NCBI RefSeq assembly: GCF_019973735.1 | Contig: NZ_AP024463.1 | Location: 2,170,001 to 2,234,000, forward strand | Direction of reading: 5' to 3' | Length of the DNA: 64,000 bases | Source: Arachnia rubra | GTDB taxonomy: Bacteria; Actinomycetota; Actinomycetes; Propionibacteriales; Propionibacteriaceae | Part shown: piece by piece, positions 7,672 to 15,782 of the stretch | How the letters are laid out: every line of letters starts with the position of its first letter | How positions within the stretch are numbered: position 1 is the first letter of the stretch | The notes under the pieces: model-generated | What the model saw: only the letters and a program-made list of their open reading frames with translations | The model's database searches: none | Told to the model about the DNA's origin: nothing | Position numbers and translations under genes: made by a program

Positions 7672-8256
7672 ATGGCCGGTGAAGACAACCTGCGTATCGG
7701 GGACTCCGAACGTGACGAGGCGATTGAGCTGCTGCGTGAACATATGAGCGCTGGTCGGATCACCGCTGAGGAGTTCGATGAACGCATGTCCATGGCGTTG
7801 AACGCAAGGACCCAGGGGGATATCGCTCTCTTGTTCAGTGATCTTCCCGGACGTGTGCCAGGTGACCTGGGATACAACGCCGCACCGTCTCCCCTGCCGC
7901 AAACCGCCGCTGACGGCAACACTCCCGCGAAACGGCAACAGTGGAATACGCCGTTAGTCATCATCGTGACGTTGCTGGTCCTGGGGATACTGTCCCATCA
8001 CTGGCTCTTCTGGATGTTTCTCATCGGTGCGGGCTGGTTCTTTATGTCCAAGTCCGGCAAGGATAGGAAATCGGGTCACCGCATCCCGCATCAGCAGCCT
8101 GTCCCGCTCCAGCATCAGGGACGCCATGAGGTGATCACGCTGATCCGGCGGAACCAGAAGATCGCTGCAATCAAACGCTACCGGGAGCTGACTGGGGCTA
8201 GCCTGATCACCGCCAAGGAGGCTGTCGACAGTATGGCCGGAGAACTGGGCCTGTAA
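7672..8256 (+). CDS. DUF1707 membrane protein with an L7/L12-like C-terminal segment
   Basis: A 194-residue protein. Residues 1-55 match DUF1707 (RIGDSERDEAIELLREHMSAGRI ... DIALLFSDLPG). One or two membrane segments follow (about residues 95-125), then a basic stretch. The C-terminal 40 residues (EVITLIRRNQKIAAIKRYREL ... LITAKEAVDSMAGEL) resemble the C-terminal domain of ribosomal protein L7/L12 (KIxxIKxxRExTGxxLxEAKxxVD). This start was chosen because DUF1707 begins here; the in-frame upstream ATG at 7609 adds 21 residues with no family match. No clear ribosome-binding site, so it may be leaderless. Function unknown. Confidence 0.8.
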   Translation: MAGEDNLRIGDSERDEAIELLREHMSAGRITAEEFDERMSMALNARTQGDIALLFSDLPGRVPGDLGYNAAPSPLPQTAADGNTPAKRQQWNTPLVIIVTLLVLGILSHHWLFWMFLIGAGWFFMSKSGKDRKSGHRIPHQQPVPLQHQGRHEVITLIRRNQKIAAIKRYRELTGASLITAKEAVDSMAGELGL

Positions 8257-8313
8257 CCATTGCAGAAGCGAGAGACCACCTGGTGGGTCAAAGTTGGCGG
8301 AACACTTTGTAAG

Positions 8314-8394
8314 TACCGACGAAGGGACTCGAACCCTCACGCGCAAGGCACAGGAACCTAAATCCTGCGTGTCTACCAATTCCACCACGTCGGT
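8314..8394 (-). tRNA. tRNA-Leu (anticodon TAG)
   Basis: An 81-nt class II tRNA. The acceptor ACCGACG pairs exactly with CGTCGGT, discriminator A. The D-arm region is GTGGTGGAATTGGTAGAC. The anticodon stem CAGGA/TCCTG encloses TTTAGGT, giving anticodon TAG. A long variable arm (GCCTTGCGCGT) and a T arm with TTCGAGT follow. It decodes CUA-type leucine codons, rare in such a GC-rich genome. It lies 14 bases after the dinB stop on the same strand. Confidence 0.94.
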
Positions 8395-8408
8395 CAGCGG
8401 GGATCAGT

Positions 8409-9764
8409 TTACCGGGTGCTGTGCCTCATCCCTGTCTCTGTCTCAGGCCTGGCTGCGGGCAGGCTGGGCAAGTCCTCGGCGAGCCGCAGCGACGGGTCAT
8501 CCGCCAGGATGGTGTGGACCGGACCAGATCCAGAACATCTGGTTTCGAAACGGACTGTTACCCGGCCCAGGCCGGATCCCCACACCCAGCCGCGTCCCAT
8601 CTGCTCATGGATCACGTCCGCTCCGGGGAAGAATCCCCTACCCCGCACCCCGGAGGTATCCATCTTGATCTCGGTCTCGGTTTCCCCGGCGGCTGGCGAC
8701 TCATCATCGAACAGGCGCTCCTGGGCGGCACGGGTGAAGTTGCTCACGCCGATGCCAAGCAGCCTCACCCCACTGCGTACATCGACTTCGGCGAGTAGTT
8801 CCTCACCGACATGGCCGATCACCTCACTACGGTCGGTTGCCCCACCGAGAGACCTGGCTTTCGAAACCGTGGTGAAGTCCGCCAGCCGGACTTTGACTGC
8901 GACAGTGCGAGCGAACAGCCCTGCCCGCTGCAGCCGTCCCGCGACGGACTCCGCGTCGCGCCTGAGTATCACAGCCAACTGGTTTCGGTCGGTGAGGTCG
9001 GCGGGGAAGGTGTCCTCCATGGAGATGGATTTCGCTTCCCTCTCCGCCTTGACCTGACGGTCATCACGGCCGTGTGCGAGCAGATAGAGCGATTCGCCGA
9101 CGGCATGGCCCAGTTCACGCACCAATTCACGGGGATCGGCAGCTCTCAGGTCTGCCACAGTCACCAACCCGAGTGTCAGCAGTTTCGCCTCCGTCACCGG
9201 CCCGACCCCGGGGATGGCTCGCACTGGCTTTGGAGAGATGAACTCCGTCTCCTCGCCGGGAACGATGATCCGGACGCCATCGGGTTTGGCCGCCTCCGAT
9301 CCCAGTTTGGCCAGGAACTTGCTGCTGCCCACTCCGACCGATGCGGTCAGCCCGGCTGTGCGCCTAGTCAGCTCCGCTCGCAGCTGTGTGACGTGTTCGT
9401 CGAGTTTCCCAAGGTCCCAGTCGCTGGCTTCAAGGTCAACGTATGCCTCATCCAGGCTGAGTGGCTCCACCAGGGGTGAGATCTCCCGTAGCAGTTCCAT
9501 CACAGCATCCGATGACTGCCGGTAGGCCCTGAAGCGGCCGCCCAGGAAGGCGGCGTGTGGGCAACGGCGCCTGGCCTCCGTCCCTGACATGGCGGATCGC
9601 ACCCCGAAAACCCGGGCCTCGTAGCTGGCAGTGGCCACCACTCCACGCGGCCCGGCACCTCCGACGATCACAGGTTTGCCCCTCAGACTGGGCTTGTCGC
9701 GCTGCTCAACCGCTGCGAAGAAAGCATCCAGATCCAGGTGCAGGATGCTGGGAGTGGCGCGCAT
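8409..9764 (-). CDS. dinB: DNA polymerase IV (Y-family translesion polymerase)
   Basis: A 451-residue Y-family polymerase. The catalytic acids are in LHLDLDAFFAAVEQRD (near residues 10-15) and SLDEAYVDLEASD (near residue 105). KPVIVGGAGPRGVVATASYEAR is the nucleotide-binding finger region, and the helix-hairpin-helix PVRAIPGVGPVTEAKLLTLGL lies near residue 185. The little-finger domain spans about 240-345. The C terminus extends about 100 residues beyond the catalytic core and could carry a clamp-binding peptide, which I cannot pinpoint. No clear SOS box is visible upstream. Confidence 0.95.
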   Translation of the reverse strand: MRATPSILHLDLDAFFAAVEQRDKPSLRGKPVIVGGAGPRGVVATASYEARVFGVRSAMSGTEARRRCPHAAFLGGRFRAYRQSSDAVMELLREISPLVEPLSLDEAYVDLEASDWDLGKLDEHVTQLRAELTRRTAGLTASVGVGSSKFLAKLGSEAAKPDGVRIIVPGEETEFISPKPVRAIPGVGPVTEAKLLTLGLVTVADLRAADPRELVRELGHAVGESLYLLAHGRDDRQVKAEREAKSISMEDTFPADLTDRNQLAVILRRDAESVAGRLQRAGLFARTVAVKVRLADFTTVSKARSLGGATDRSEVIGHVGEELLAEVDVRSGVRLLGIGVSNFTRAAQERLFDDESPAAGETETEIKMDTSGVRGRGFFPGADVIHEQMGRGWVWGSGLGRVTVRFETRCSGSGPVHTILADDPSLRLAEDLPSLPAARPETETGMRHSTR

Positions 9765-9797
9765 GAAAGTCAGGTTAGCGGCCAGCCCCGACTGAAT

Positions 9798-10277
9798 TCA
9801 GTCGACGGCTGGGCTCGGCAGGTACCGCACAAAGTCATATCCCTCATGGATCTCGCGGCTGACCTCAGTCCACTCGTGCGACGTGACCAGCGGGAATGTC
9901 GCGGCTCCCTCTGGTTCCTGGTGGACGTTGGTGATGTCCAGCTCAGTCAGGTAGGGCCATGCCGCAGCGTAGATCTCTCCACCACCTCCGATGAAGCAGG
10001 TTTTCTCGGGGGTTGTCTGGGCAAGCTGGATCGCCTCCTCAAGGGAGTGCGCGACCTCGACTCCCTCGTCAGTCCAGTCCGGTTGCCGGGTGACGACGAT
10101 GATGCGCCGGTCAGGCAGCCAGCCGGTTTGTTCATGGGTGCGGCGCCCAAAGATCAGGGTGTTGCCTGTGGTCACAGCCTTGAAGCGCCGGAAGTCGGCG
10201 GGGATGTGCCAGAGCATGTCCTCCCCGGAACCGATCACACCATTGTCGGCAACGGCCGCGATTGCGACTATCCGCAT
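9798..10277 (-). CDS. folA: Dihydrofolate reductase
   Basis: A 159-residue enzyme reducing dihydrofolate to tetrahydrofolate with NADPH. Visible are IAAVADNGVIGSGEDMLWHIPADFRRFK (substrate pocket, acidic D after IPA), the NTLIFGRRTHEQTG cofactor region and CFIGGGGEIYAAAWPYLTELDIT. Start chosen at ATG 10277 because GGGAGGG lies directly upstream; a TTG four codons earlier is possible. Its usual partner thyA lies about 9.5 kb away on the same strand, with the MoxR-vWA cassette between them. Confidence 0.96.
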   Translation of the reverse strand: MRIVAIAAVADNGVIGSGEDMLWHIPADFRRFKAVTTGNTLIFGRRTHEQTGWLPDRRIIVVTRQPDWTDEGVEVAHSLEEAIQLAQTTPEKTCFIGGGGEIYAAAWPYLTELDITNVHQEPEGAATFPLVTSHEWTEVSREIHEGYDFVRYLPSPAVD

Positions 10278-10439
10278 CAGCCCTCCCAAGCGTCAACACC
10301 AGCCCTGGCCTGCGCCAGATGATCCTGCCTCCTGAAGATTACCTGCGCCAGGTGGTTCTGCTCAGCGCTCAGGAGGCCGTCGCCTGCGCAGCTCACCGGA
10401 CTGACCGGAAAAGTCGGGAGCCTCGGGCAGAATGACGGC

Positions 10440-12692
10440 GTGATCGAGTTCTTCGGGGTCAGGCATCATTCGCCCACAGCGGCACGTCTCGTCGCCCAGA
10501 GAATCGCCGACGCACCGCCTTCCGCGGTTCTCATCGAGGGACCCACCGAGTACAACCCGCGCTTGGAAGAGCTGATGCTCGGCCATGAGTTGCCGGTCAT
10601 GCTCTACTCGTGGGCTCCGATGTTCCCGGATGCTCCCGAGGACAGCGCTGAGTGGGGTATCCGCCGGGGAAGCTTCTATCCCCTGACCAGTTACAGCCCG
10701 GAGTGGGCTGCGCTGCGTACCGCGCACCGTCAGGGCGTACCGGTCGAGTTCATCGACCTGCCGTGGCTGGCTTTCGCTGATATAGCCGTTGCGGAGAACC
10801 GCTATGCCGAGGCCGCGCCCATCCGCGAGGCGGCTGAGAGACTCGCACGCGAGTTCGGCGTTGATGACATGGCCAGCCTGTTCGATGAACTGCTCGAGGT
10901 CGATCCGGAACTGTCGCTGGAGACCCACCGGGAGCGGATTGGGCTGCTCGGGTCGATTTTGCGTGGCGCGCCTGACCCAGAGACTGAAGCTCGCGAGGCA
11001 CACATGGCCCATCGCATAGCAGCTGCCCAGCGGTATTTTGGCGACGATCTACTGGTGATCTGCGGTGCTGCGCATATTGACGGCTTGCAGACGTTGCTGC
11101 GTGGTGAGGTGAAACCGGTGGAGATCTGGACGCCCCCACCCGATGACGACCGCTACGGCATCGCGCTGACACCGACCTCCTATGCGGCTCTAGATGCCCT
11201 CGACGGCTACGACGCAGGCCAGCCGAACCCGGGTTTCTACGACCGGTTGTACCGCGACCGTGCCGAAGGCCGGCATGGCACCAGCGAGGAGCTGCTGGCA
11301 GAGGTGGTGACCAGCCTGCGCAAAGCCAGGCAGTTCCTCTCCCCCGCCGACCTGATCGCAGTCCAGACAACTGCCGGAGCCCTCGCCCAGCTCCGGGGTC
11401 ATCAGCAGGTTTGGCGCACTGACCTCGTGGAGGGCATCACAACTGCCTTGGTCAAGGACGACTCTGGCCAAGACCACCCACTGCTGCACCACGTCCGCGA
11501 TGCCCTGCGTGGCGATCGTCTGGGACGCCTGGCTGACGGCACCCGGCAGCCACCGCTCACGGTTGAGCTGCGCACTGGGCTTGAGTCCCTCGGGCTGCTG
11601 CCCAGCCCGAAGAGCCGAGAGGAGGCCGCTGACCTTCCCACCGACACCGGCCTACGCTGGTCACGTCTGCTGCATTCCCTGGTCGCCCTAGGCATCCCGG
11701 GGGTCAAGCTCACGTCCGCAGCTGATCGTGATGGGGTCGAGCGCTGGCACCTGGCTTGGACCCCATCCTTTGAGGGATCCCTGGTAGAGGCCGCCCGCTA
11801 CGGCGGTAACCGGGAGCAAGCTGTCACGGCTCGCCTGCTGGCCCGGGCCGCTGACATCACCTCTGACCCCGCTGCGGCTGCGGACCTCGTCCTGGAGGCA
11901 GCCCTGTGCGGAGTCGCGCGGCTGTCAGTCAGTCTCCAGGCCCGTACTAAGACCTTGCTGGCCACGTCAGGTGACCTGATAAGAACCGGCGCTGCTGTCG
12001 GTGTGCTGATGCGGCTCTACCGTTACGACCCGATTCTGCGGGCCACCGGCCGGGTCGATCTAGGGCAGCTGCTGGCGACGGCCTTCGACCGTTCGGTGCG
12101 CCTGTTGGAGCGTCTGGCACCGCTTCCGGAAGGCCCAGAGCTTGAAAAATTCATCCAGGCAATCTGCCAGTTGACTGACAGTGCCGAGCGGGTCGGGGAG
12201 AACCTGTCCTATGACATCGATGCCTACCATCAAGCGCTGTCAGGAGTGGTGGACGACGACAGACAGGCACCCACCGTCAGGGGAGCAGCGCTGGGCGCAC
12301 AGTGGCTGGCTGGAGCACGACCGGATCCGGAGATCGCCTCACTGCTGTCGGTGGTGGCGGTGCCAGAACAGCTCGGCGATTTCGTGGCTGGCCTCCTGGG
12401 TGTCGCACGGGAGGCGGCGCTACGACGGCCGGAGGCGCTTCTGCGCCTTGATGAGATCCTGAGCGGCCTCAGTGACGAGGTCTTCTACGCCTCCCTGCCA
12501 GGACTGCGTCGTGCCTTCAGCCGTTACACCCCGCGCGAACGCTTCCAGGTGGCCCAGCTGATTCTGGGAGAGGCCGCTGGATCGGCGCTCCTACCCTTCT
12601 CGGGCTCGGCGGAGGACGCGGCAGCTATCACCGAGTTCGAATCGGTGATCGCAGCAACGATCGATCGCTTCCTCGGGAGGCGGCATGGATGA
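10440..12692 (+). CDS. DUF5682 family protein (YehM-like), first gene of MoxR-vWA cassette
   Basis: A 750-residue protein starting at GTG 10440. Its N-terminal third is typical of DUF5682: FGVRHHSPTAARLVAQRI, AVLIEGPTEYNPRL, YSWAPMFPDAPED, GVPVEFIDLPW and VICGAAHIDGLQTLL near residue 210. The conserved histidines and acidic residues recall the TIKI/EreA/ChaN hydrolase-like fold (inference). The remaining two thirds are alpha-helical with no recognised motif. No signal peptide, so cytosolic. It overlaps the vWA gene by 8 bases. Length and context match E. coli YehM. The 150-bp gap from folA holds the cassette promoter, not confidently identified. Confidence 0.82.
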   Translation: MIEFFGVRHHSPTAARLVAQRIADAPPSAVLIEGPTEYNPRLEELMLGHELPVMLYSWAPMFPDAPEDSAEWGIRRGSFYPLTSYSPEWAALRTAHRQGVPVEFIDLPWLAFADIAVAENRYAEAAPIREAAERLAREFGVDDMASLFDELLEVDPELSLETHRERIGLLGSILRGAPDPETEAREAHMAHRIAAAQRYFGDDLLVICGAAHIDGLQTLLRGEVKPVEIWTPPPDDDRYGIALTPTSYAALDALDGYDAGQPNPGFYDRLYRDRAEGRHGTSEELLAEVVTSLRKARQFLSPADLIAVQTTAGALAQLRGHQQVWRTDLVEGITTALVKDDSGQDHPLLHHVRDALRGDRLGRLADGTRQPPLTVELRTGLESLGLLPSPKSREEAADLPTDTGLRWSRLLHSLVALGIPGVKLTSAADRDGVERWHLAWTPSFEGSLVEAARYGGNREQAVTARLLARAADITSDPAAAADLVLEAALCGVARLSVSLQARTKTLLATSGDLIRTGAAVGVLMRLYRYDPILRATGRVDLGQLLATAFDRSVRLLERLAPLPEGPELEKFIQAICQLTDSAERVGENLSYDIDAYHQALSGVVDDDRQAPTVRGAALGAQWLAGARPDPEIASLLSVVAVPEQLGDFVAGLLGVAREAALRRPEALLRLDEILSGLSDEVFYASLPGLRRAFSRYTPRERFQVAQLILGEAAGSALLPFSGSAEDAAAITEFESVIAATIDRFLGRRHG

Positions 12693-13782
12693 GCGGCTGA
12701 CGCGGTGGCGGCTCGTATTGGGACGGGGCTCAGAACAGCTCGGTGATCTGGGTCCGAGGCAGCAGGCCCAGTGCGATGCCCTGGGGTACCTGTACGACAG
12801 GGAGAACCAGAACAGTGGCTGCGGAGCCAGCGGCGAGGGGTCATCACTGAGCATTCCCACCTGGATCAATGAGGTGCACACTCTCTTCCCGAAACGCACC
12901 ATTGAGCTGATCGAGGAAGACGCCCTGGAGCGCTACGGCATGGTGGAGATGGTCACGAACAAAGACCTCCTGGAGCGGGTCGAGCCCTCCGAGACCCTGC
13001 TGCAGGCGATCCTCAAGACTAAACACCTGATGAACTCTGAAGTCCTCCAAGCCGCCCGGCAGATCGTCAGGAAGGTGATCGCTGAGCTGGTGGAGAGGAT
13101 GCGTCCCCGGATCCGTCGCGCCCTCACCGGACGCCGGGATCCCAACCGGCGTAGCTTCTTCAAGGTGGCGGCGAACTTCGATCCGAAACGCACCATCCGC
13201 GCCAATCTGAAGAACTACTCGGCCCAGACAAAGCAGCTGGTCATCTCGGAGCCAGTCTTCTATTCACGCACCCGTAGGCAGTCGGAGAAATGGCAGTTCA
13301 TCGTGGCGGTGGACCAGTCGGGCTCAATGGCCGAATCAGTGATCCACGCCGCGGTCACGGCCTCTATCTTCCATGGACTCCCAGCTTTCAAAAGCCATCT
13401 GATCGCCTTCGACACGGCAGTGGTGGATCTCACCTCGGATGTCAACGATCCCGTGGAGACGCTGATGAAAGTGCAGCTCGGTGGTGGCACCGACATCGGG
13501 AGGGCGATGCGCTACGCAGAATCGCTGATCACCGAGCCGCGGCGGGCGATGGTGGTGCTCATCACCGACCTCTACGAAGGTGGTTCAGAGCATGAGCTGA
13601 TCCAGTGCGTCACCCGGATGGTGCAGGGAGGCAGCAGGGTGCTGATCCTGGGAGCATTGAATGCGACAGGAGCTGCCTCCCTGGACCAGGCTCTGGGCCA
13701 GCGTTTGGCGAGCAGAGGAGCGCAGGTGGGGTCCATGACCCCCTACGAGCTGGCCGACTGGGTCGCGGAGGCAATCCGGTGA
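12685..13782 (+). CDS. vWA domain protein (YehP-like) of MoxR-vWA cassette
   Basis: A 365-residue cytosolic protein. The N-terminal 200 residues are mainly helical (ELIEEDALERYGMVEM ... AARQIVRKVIAELVERMRPRIRRAL). The C-terminal von Willebrand A domain has a complete metal-ion-dependent adhesion site: D210-x-S212-x-S214 (DQSGS), T269 (GGGTD) and D295 (ITDLYEGG). Such vWA proteins partner MoxR AAA+ ATPases, whose hexamers remodel a target held through the metal site. It is coupled to DUF5682 upstream (8-base overlap) and to the SWIM gene downstream (GTGA overlap). Confidence 0.88.
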   Translation: MDERLTRWRLVLGRGSEQLGDLGPRQQAQCDALGYLYDRENQNSGCGASGEGSSLSIPTWINEVHTLFPKRTIELIEEDALERYGMVEMVTNKDLLERVEPSETLLQAILKTKHLMNSEVLQAARQIVRKVIAELVERMRPRIRRALTGRRDPNRRSFFKVAANFDPKRTIRANLKNYSAQTKQLVISEPVFYSRTRRQSEKWQFIVAVDQSGSMAESVIHAAVTASIFHGLPAFKSHLIAFDTAVVDLTSDVNDPVETLMKVQLGGGTDIGRAMRYAESLITEPRRAMVVLITDLYEGGSEHELIQCVTRMVQGGSRVLILGALNATGAASLDQALGQRLASRGAQVGSMTPYELADWVAEAIR

Positions 13783-15737
13783 CCCGGCCCGACCTGCTTG
13801 CGCTGAGCGAAACCGCGCTAGAGGACCTGACCAACAAGGGAACCCTACGACGAGCCCGCAAGGAGCTCGGCACCACCACCCTCGACGTGATGGAAGCCGA
13901 GAATGGCACAGTGACGGTGACCGCAGGCGATGACACCACCTGCGTCCTGTATGCGGACCGGCCGTTCGCAGAGTGGAGCTGCACCTGCCTGGCCGCGAGC
14001 AACTGCCGCCACATCATCCGCGCAGTCCTGCACTACCAAGCCAGTCAATCCGCGCCAGAGGCCAAAAAGGCCCCCAAGGCCGATCCCTGTGACTCCCCGG
14101 AGCCAGCGAATGCTGACTCCTTCGATCCTGCGGCCATCACCCAGGATGCTTTGGAAGCCAGCCTCACAGCCACGGCTCTCCGGCAGGCTGGTGAGTTGAT
14201 CAGGCAGGGACTGCTGGCCCATGTCGGAAGCGTCAGAGGTATCACGGTGGTGCGCATCCATCACCCAGTCCCTGTCTCGGTACGTTTCCTGGCCGGGGCC
14301 GACCTCAACTATGTGCGCTGCACCTGCCGTGACCCCGACCCCTGTCTCCACGTCGCTATGGCTGTCGCGGCAGCGGGGGGACGCGGTTTCGGTGAGACTG
14401 GGCTGGTCTGTGTGGCAGGGGATGCCTGGCGACCAGATCCTGTGCTGCTCGCAGAGATCTGGCACGCCGTGAAGGAGCTGGTGACAGTCGGGGCAGAAGC
14501 AGGACACCGGAATCTGCGCGGAGTCTGGCGGCGCTTGGCGTCCAGAGCCCGCGAGGCCGAGCTACATCACGTTGCCGGCGTCCTAGATGAGCTGCTGGAT
14601 GAGCTGGCCCGCTACGAGGCCCGCAGCCAGGAGTTCACCCCGTCACGGCTGGTCAGCTTGGCGGCTGAGCTGCTGGCTCGGACCGCATCGTTAAGCAATG
14701 GCGCTCCGCAGCGGGTACCAGACCGCCTGGTCGCGGGTTCCCCAGCCCAGGACACTCGGGTGTCCAAGGCACGGCTCATCGGTCTGGGCACCGAGTTCAT
14801 CGAGCTGGACACCGATTGCCGCCTGGTTGCCTACCTGGTCGATGCCCGCAGTGGCAGCCCGATGCGAGTCACGAAACGGATCACGGACGAGGATGGCAAG
14901 TCATCGTCACGTCTCGCCGGCAGCGTGGTCGCAGGTATCGCTATCGGAAGCTGGGCTGGTGGGCAGGTGATGTCGTTGGGTGGCCGGATGTTCGGCCACG
15001 GGGACTTCTCACACACCAACCGCCCAGCGGTGGGATTGCCTGCTGGGGCGATCGACCAGCTGGAGGCCCCGTTCCGGGTGGAGACGGTGGCTGAGCTCGC
15101 CACCCAGCAGACGCGCCTGCCCGCCGTCCTCGACGATCGCTCGGCGGGTACGGATCTCGCGGCCTGCCGGGTCACCGGGGTCAGGAACATCCATTTCGAC
15201 CCAGCCAGCTCCTGCCTGGTGGCAGAGCTGCTGGACGCGGCAGGGCAGCCATTGCGGCTGACGCTCAGGCACAGTGCCCGGCGTGACGGAAGCGTACGAG
15301 CCACTCTGGCCCGTCTGCTGAGCTGGGAAAGAGCCTTCCCGGCAGAGGCCTTCGTGTCAGGCCGGTGGCGGTGGGGTGCCCGGCAGCCCGCGGTGGATCC
15401 CCTGCTGTTGGTCGGCGACGAAGTGCCGTTCCAGCCCCACATAGCAGAGCCGACTGCACTGGAGCTGAGGCTGAGCGTTGGCGACACCGGACAGCCGAAG
15501 CTCACCAGTCCAGGCGCGTTGCTGCAGGAACTGGCCAGTCTCCTTGGCGAGTTGCTGGTCGCCGGGGCCGACCGGATATACCGTCACGATGACGGCTGGC
15601 GGGAGTTCATCCGGCAGGCCCAGCGGGCCGGCAGCCGGCTGATAGCTGATCACGTGGAGGCGTTCCTGACTGACCAGGATCCGGGCCGGATTGAACAGCT
15701 GCTGCTGGTCCTAGCGTTGGGGCAGCCGCTGGTCTGA
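13779..15737 (+). CDS. SWIM zinc-finger protein (YehQ-like) of MoxR-vWA cassette
   Basis: A 652-residue protein. GTG 13779 is chosen because it overlaps the vWA stop as GTGA; upstream in-frame sequence is out-of-frame vWA coding. Two SWIM zinc fingers are visible: C68-x-C70-x5-C76-x-H78 (CTCLAASNCRH) and C181-x-C183-x5-C189-x-H191 (CTCRDPDPCLH). SWIM fingers bind nucleic acid or proteins. The rest (about 200-650) is mixed alpha/beta without recognised motifs. E. coli YehQ is the nearest recalled analogue. The following gene starts 45 bases downstream. Confidence 0.85.
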   Translation: MTRPDLLALSETALEDLTNKGTLRRARKELGTTTLDVMEAENGTVTVTAGDDTTCVLYADRPFAEWSCTCLAASNCRHIIRAVLHYQASQSAPEAKKAPKADPCDSPEPANADSFDPAAITQDALEASLTATALRQAGELIRQGLLAHVGSVRGITVVRIHHPVPVSVRFLAGADLNYVRCTCRDPDPCLHVAMAVAAAGGRGFGETGLVCVAGDAWRPDPVLLAEIWHAVKELVTVGAEAGHRNLRGVWRRLASRAREAELHHVAGVLDELLDELARYEARSQEFTPSRLVSLAAELLARTASLSNGAPQRVPDRLVAGSPAQDTRVSKARLIGLGTEFIELDTDCRLVAYLVDARSGSPMRVTKRITDEDGKSSSRLAGSVVAGIAIGSWAGGQVMSLGGRMFGHGDFSHTNRPAVGLPAGAIDQLEAPFRVETVAELATQQTRLPAVLDDRSAGTDLAACRVTGVRNIHFDPASSCLVAELLDAAGQPLRLTLRHSARRDGSVRATLARLLSWERAFPAEAFVSGRWRWGARQPAVDPLLLVGDEVPFQPHIAEPTALELRLSVGDTGQPKLTSPGALLQELASLLGELLVAGADRIYRHDDGWREFIRQAQRAGSRLIADHVEAFLTDQDPGRIEQLLLVLALGQPLV

Positions 15738-15782
15738 GGGGTCCTCGAAAAATGTCGGCGCCTCCCTTTAAGCTTCCTGGCC

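Noticed and set aside
9765..9797. SOS (LexA) box upstream of dinB
   Set aside because: No actinobacterial LexA-type palindrome with GAAC...GTTC is present in the short gap or the nearby folA end.
10309..10351. CCTGCGCCAG occurring twice (10309-10318 and 10342-10351) before the DUF5682 gene
   Set aside because: A 10-mer in GC-rich sequence with 23 bases between the copies is expected by chance often enough; no supporting symmetry.
13605..13778. N-terminal extension of the SWIM protein
   Set aside because: The added 58 residues are out-of-frame vWA coding sequence; GTG at 13779 gives a standard GTGA coupling.
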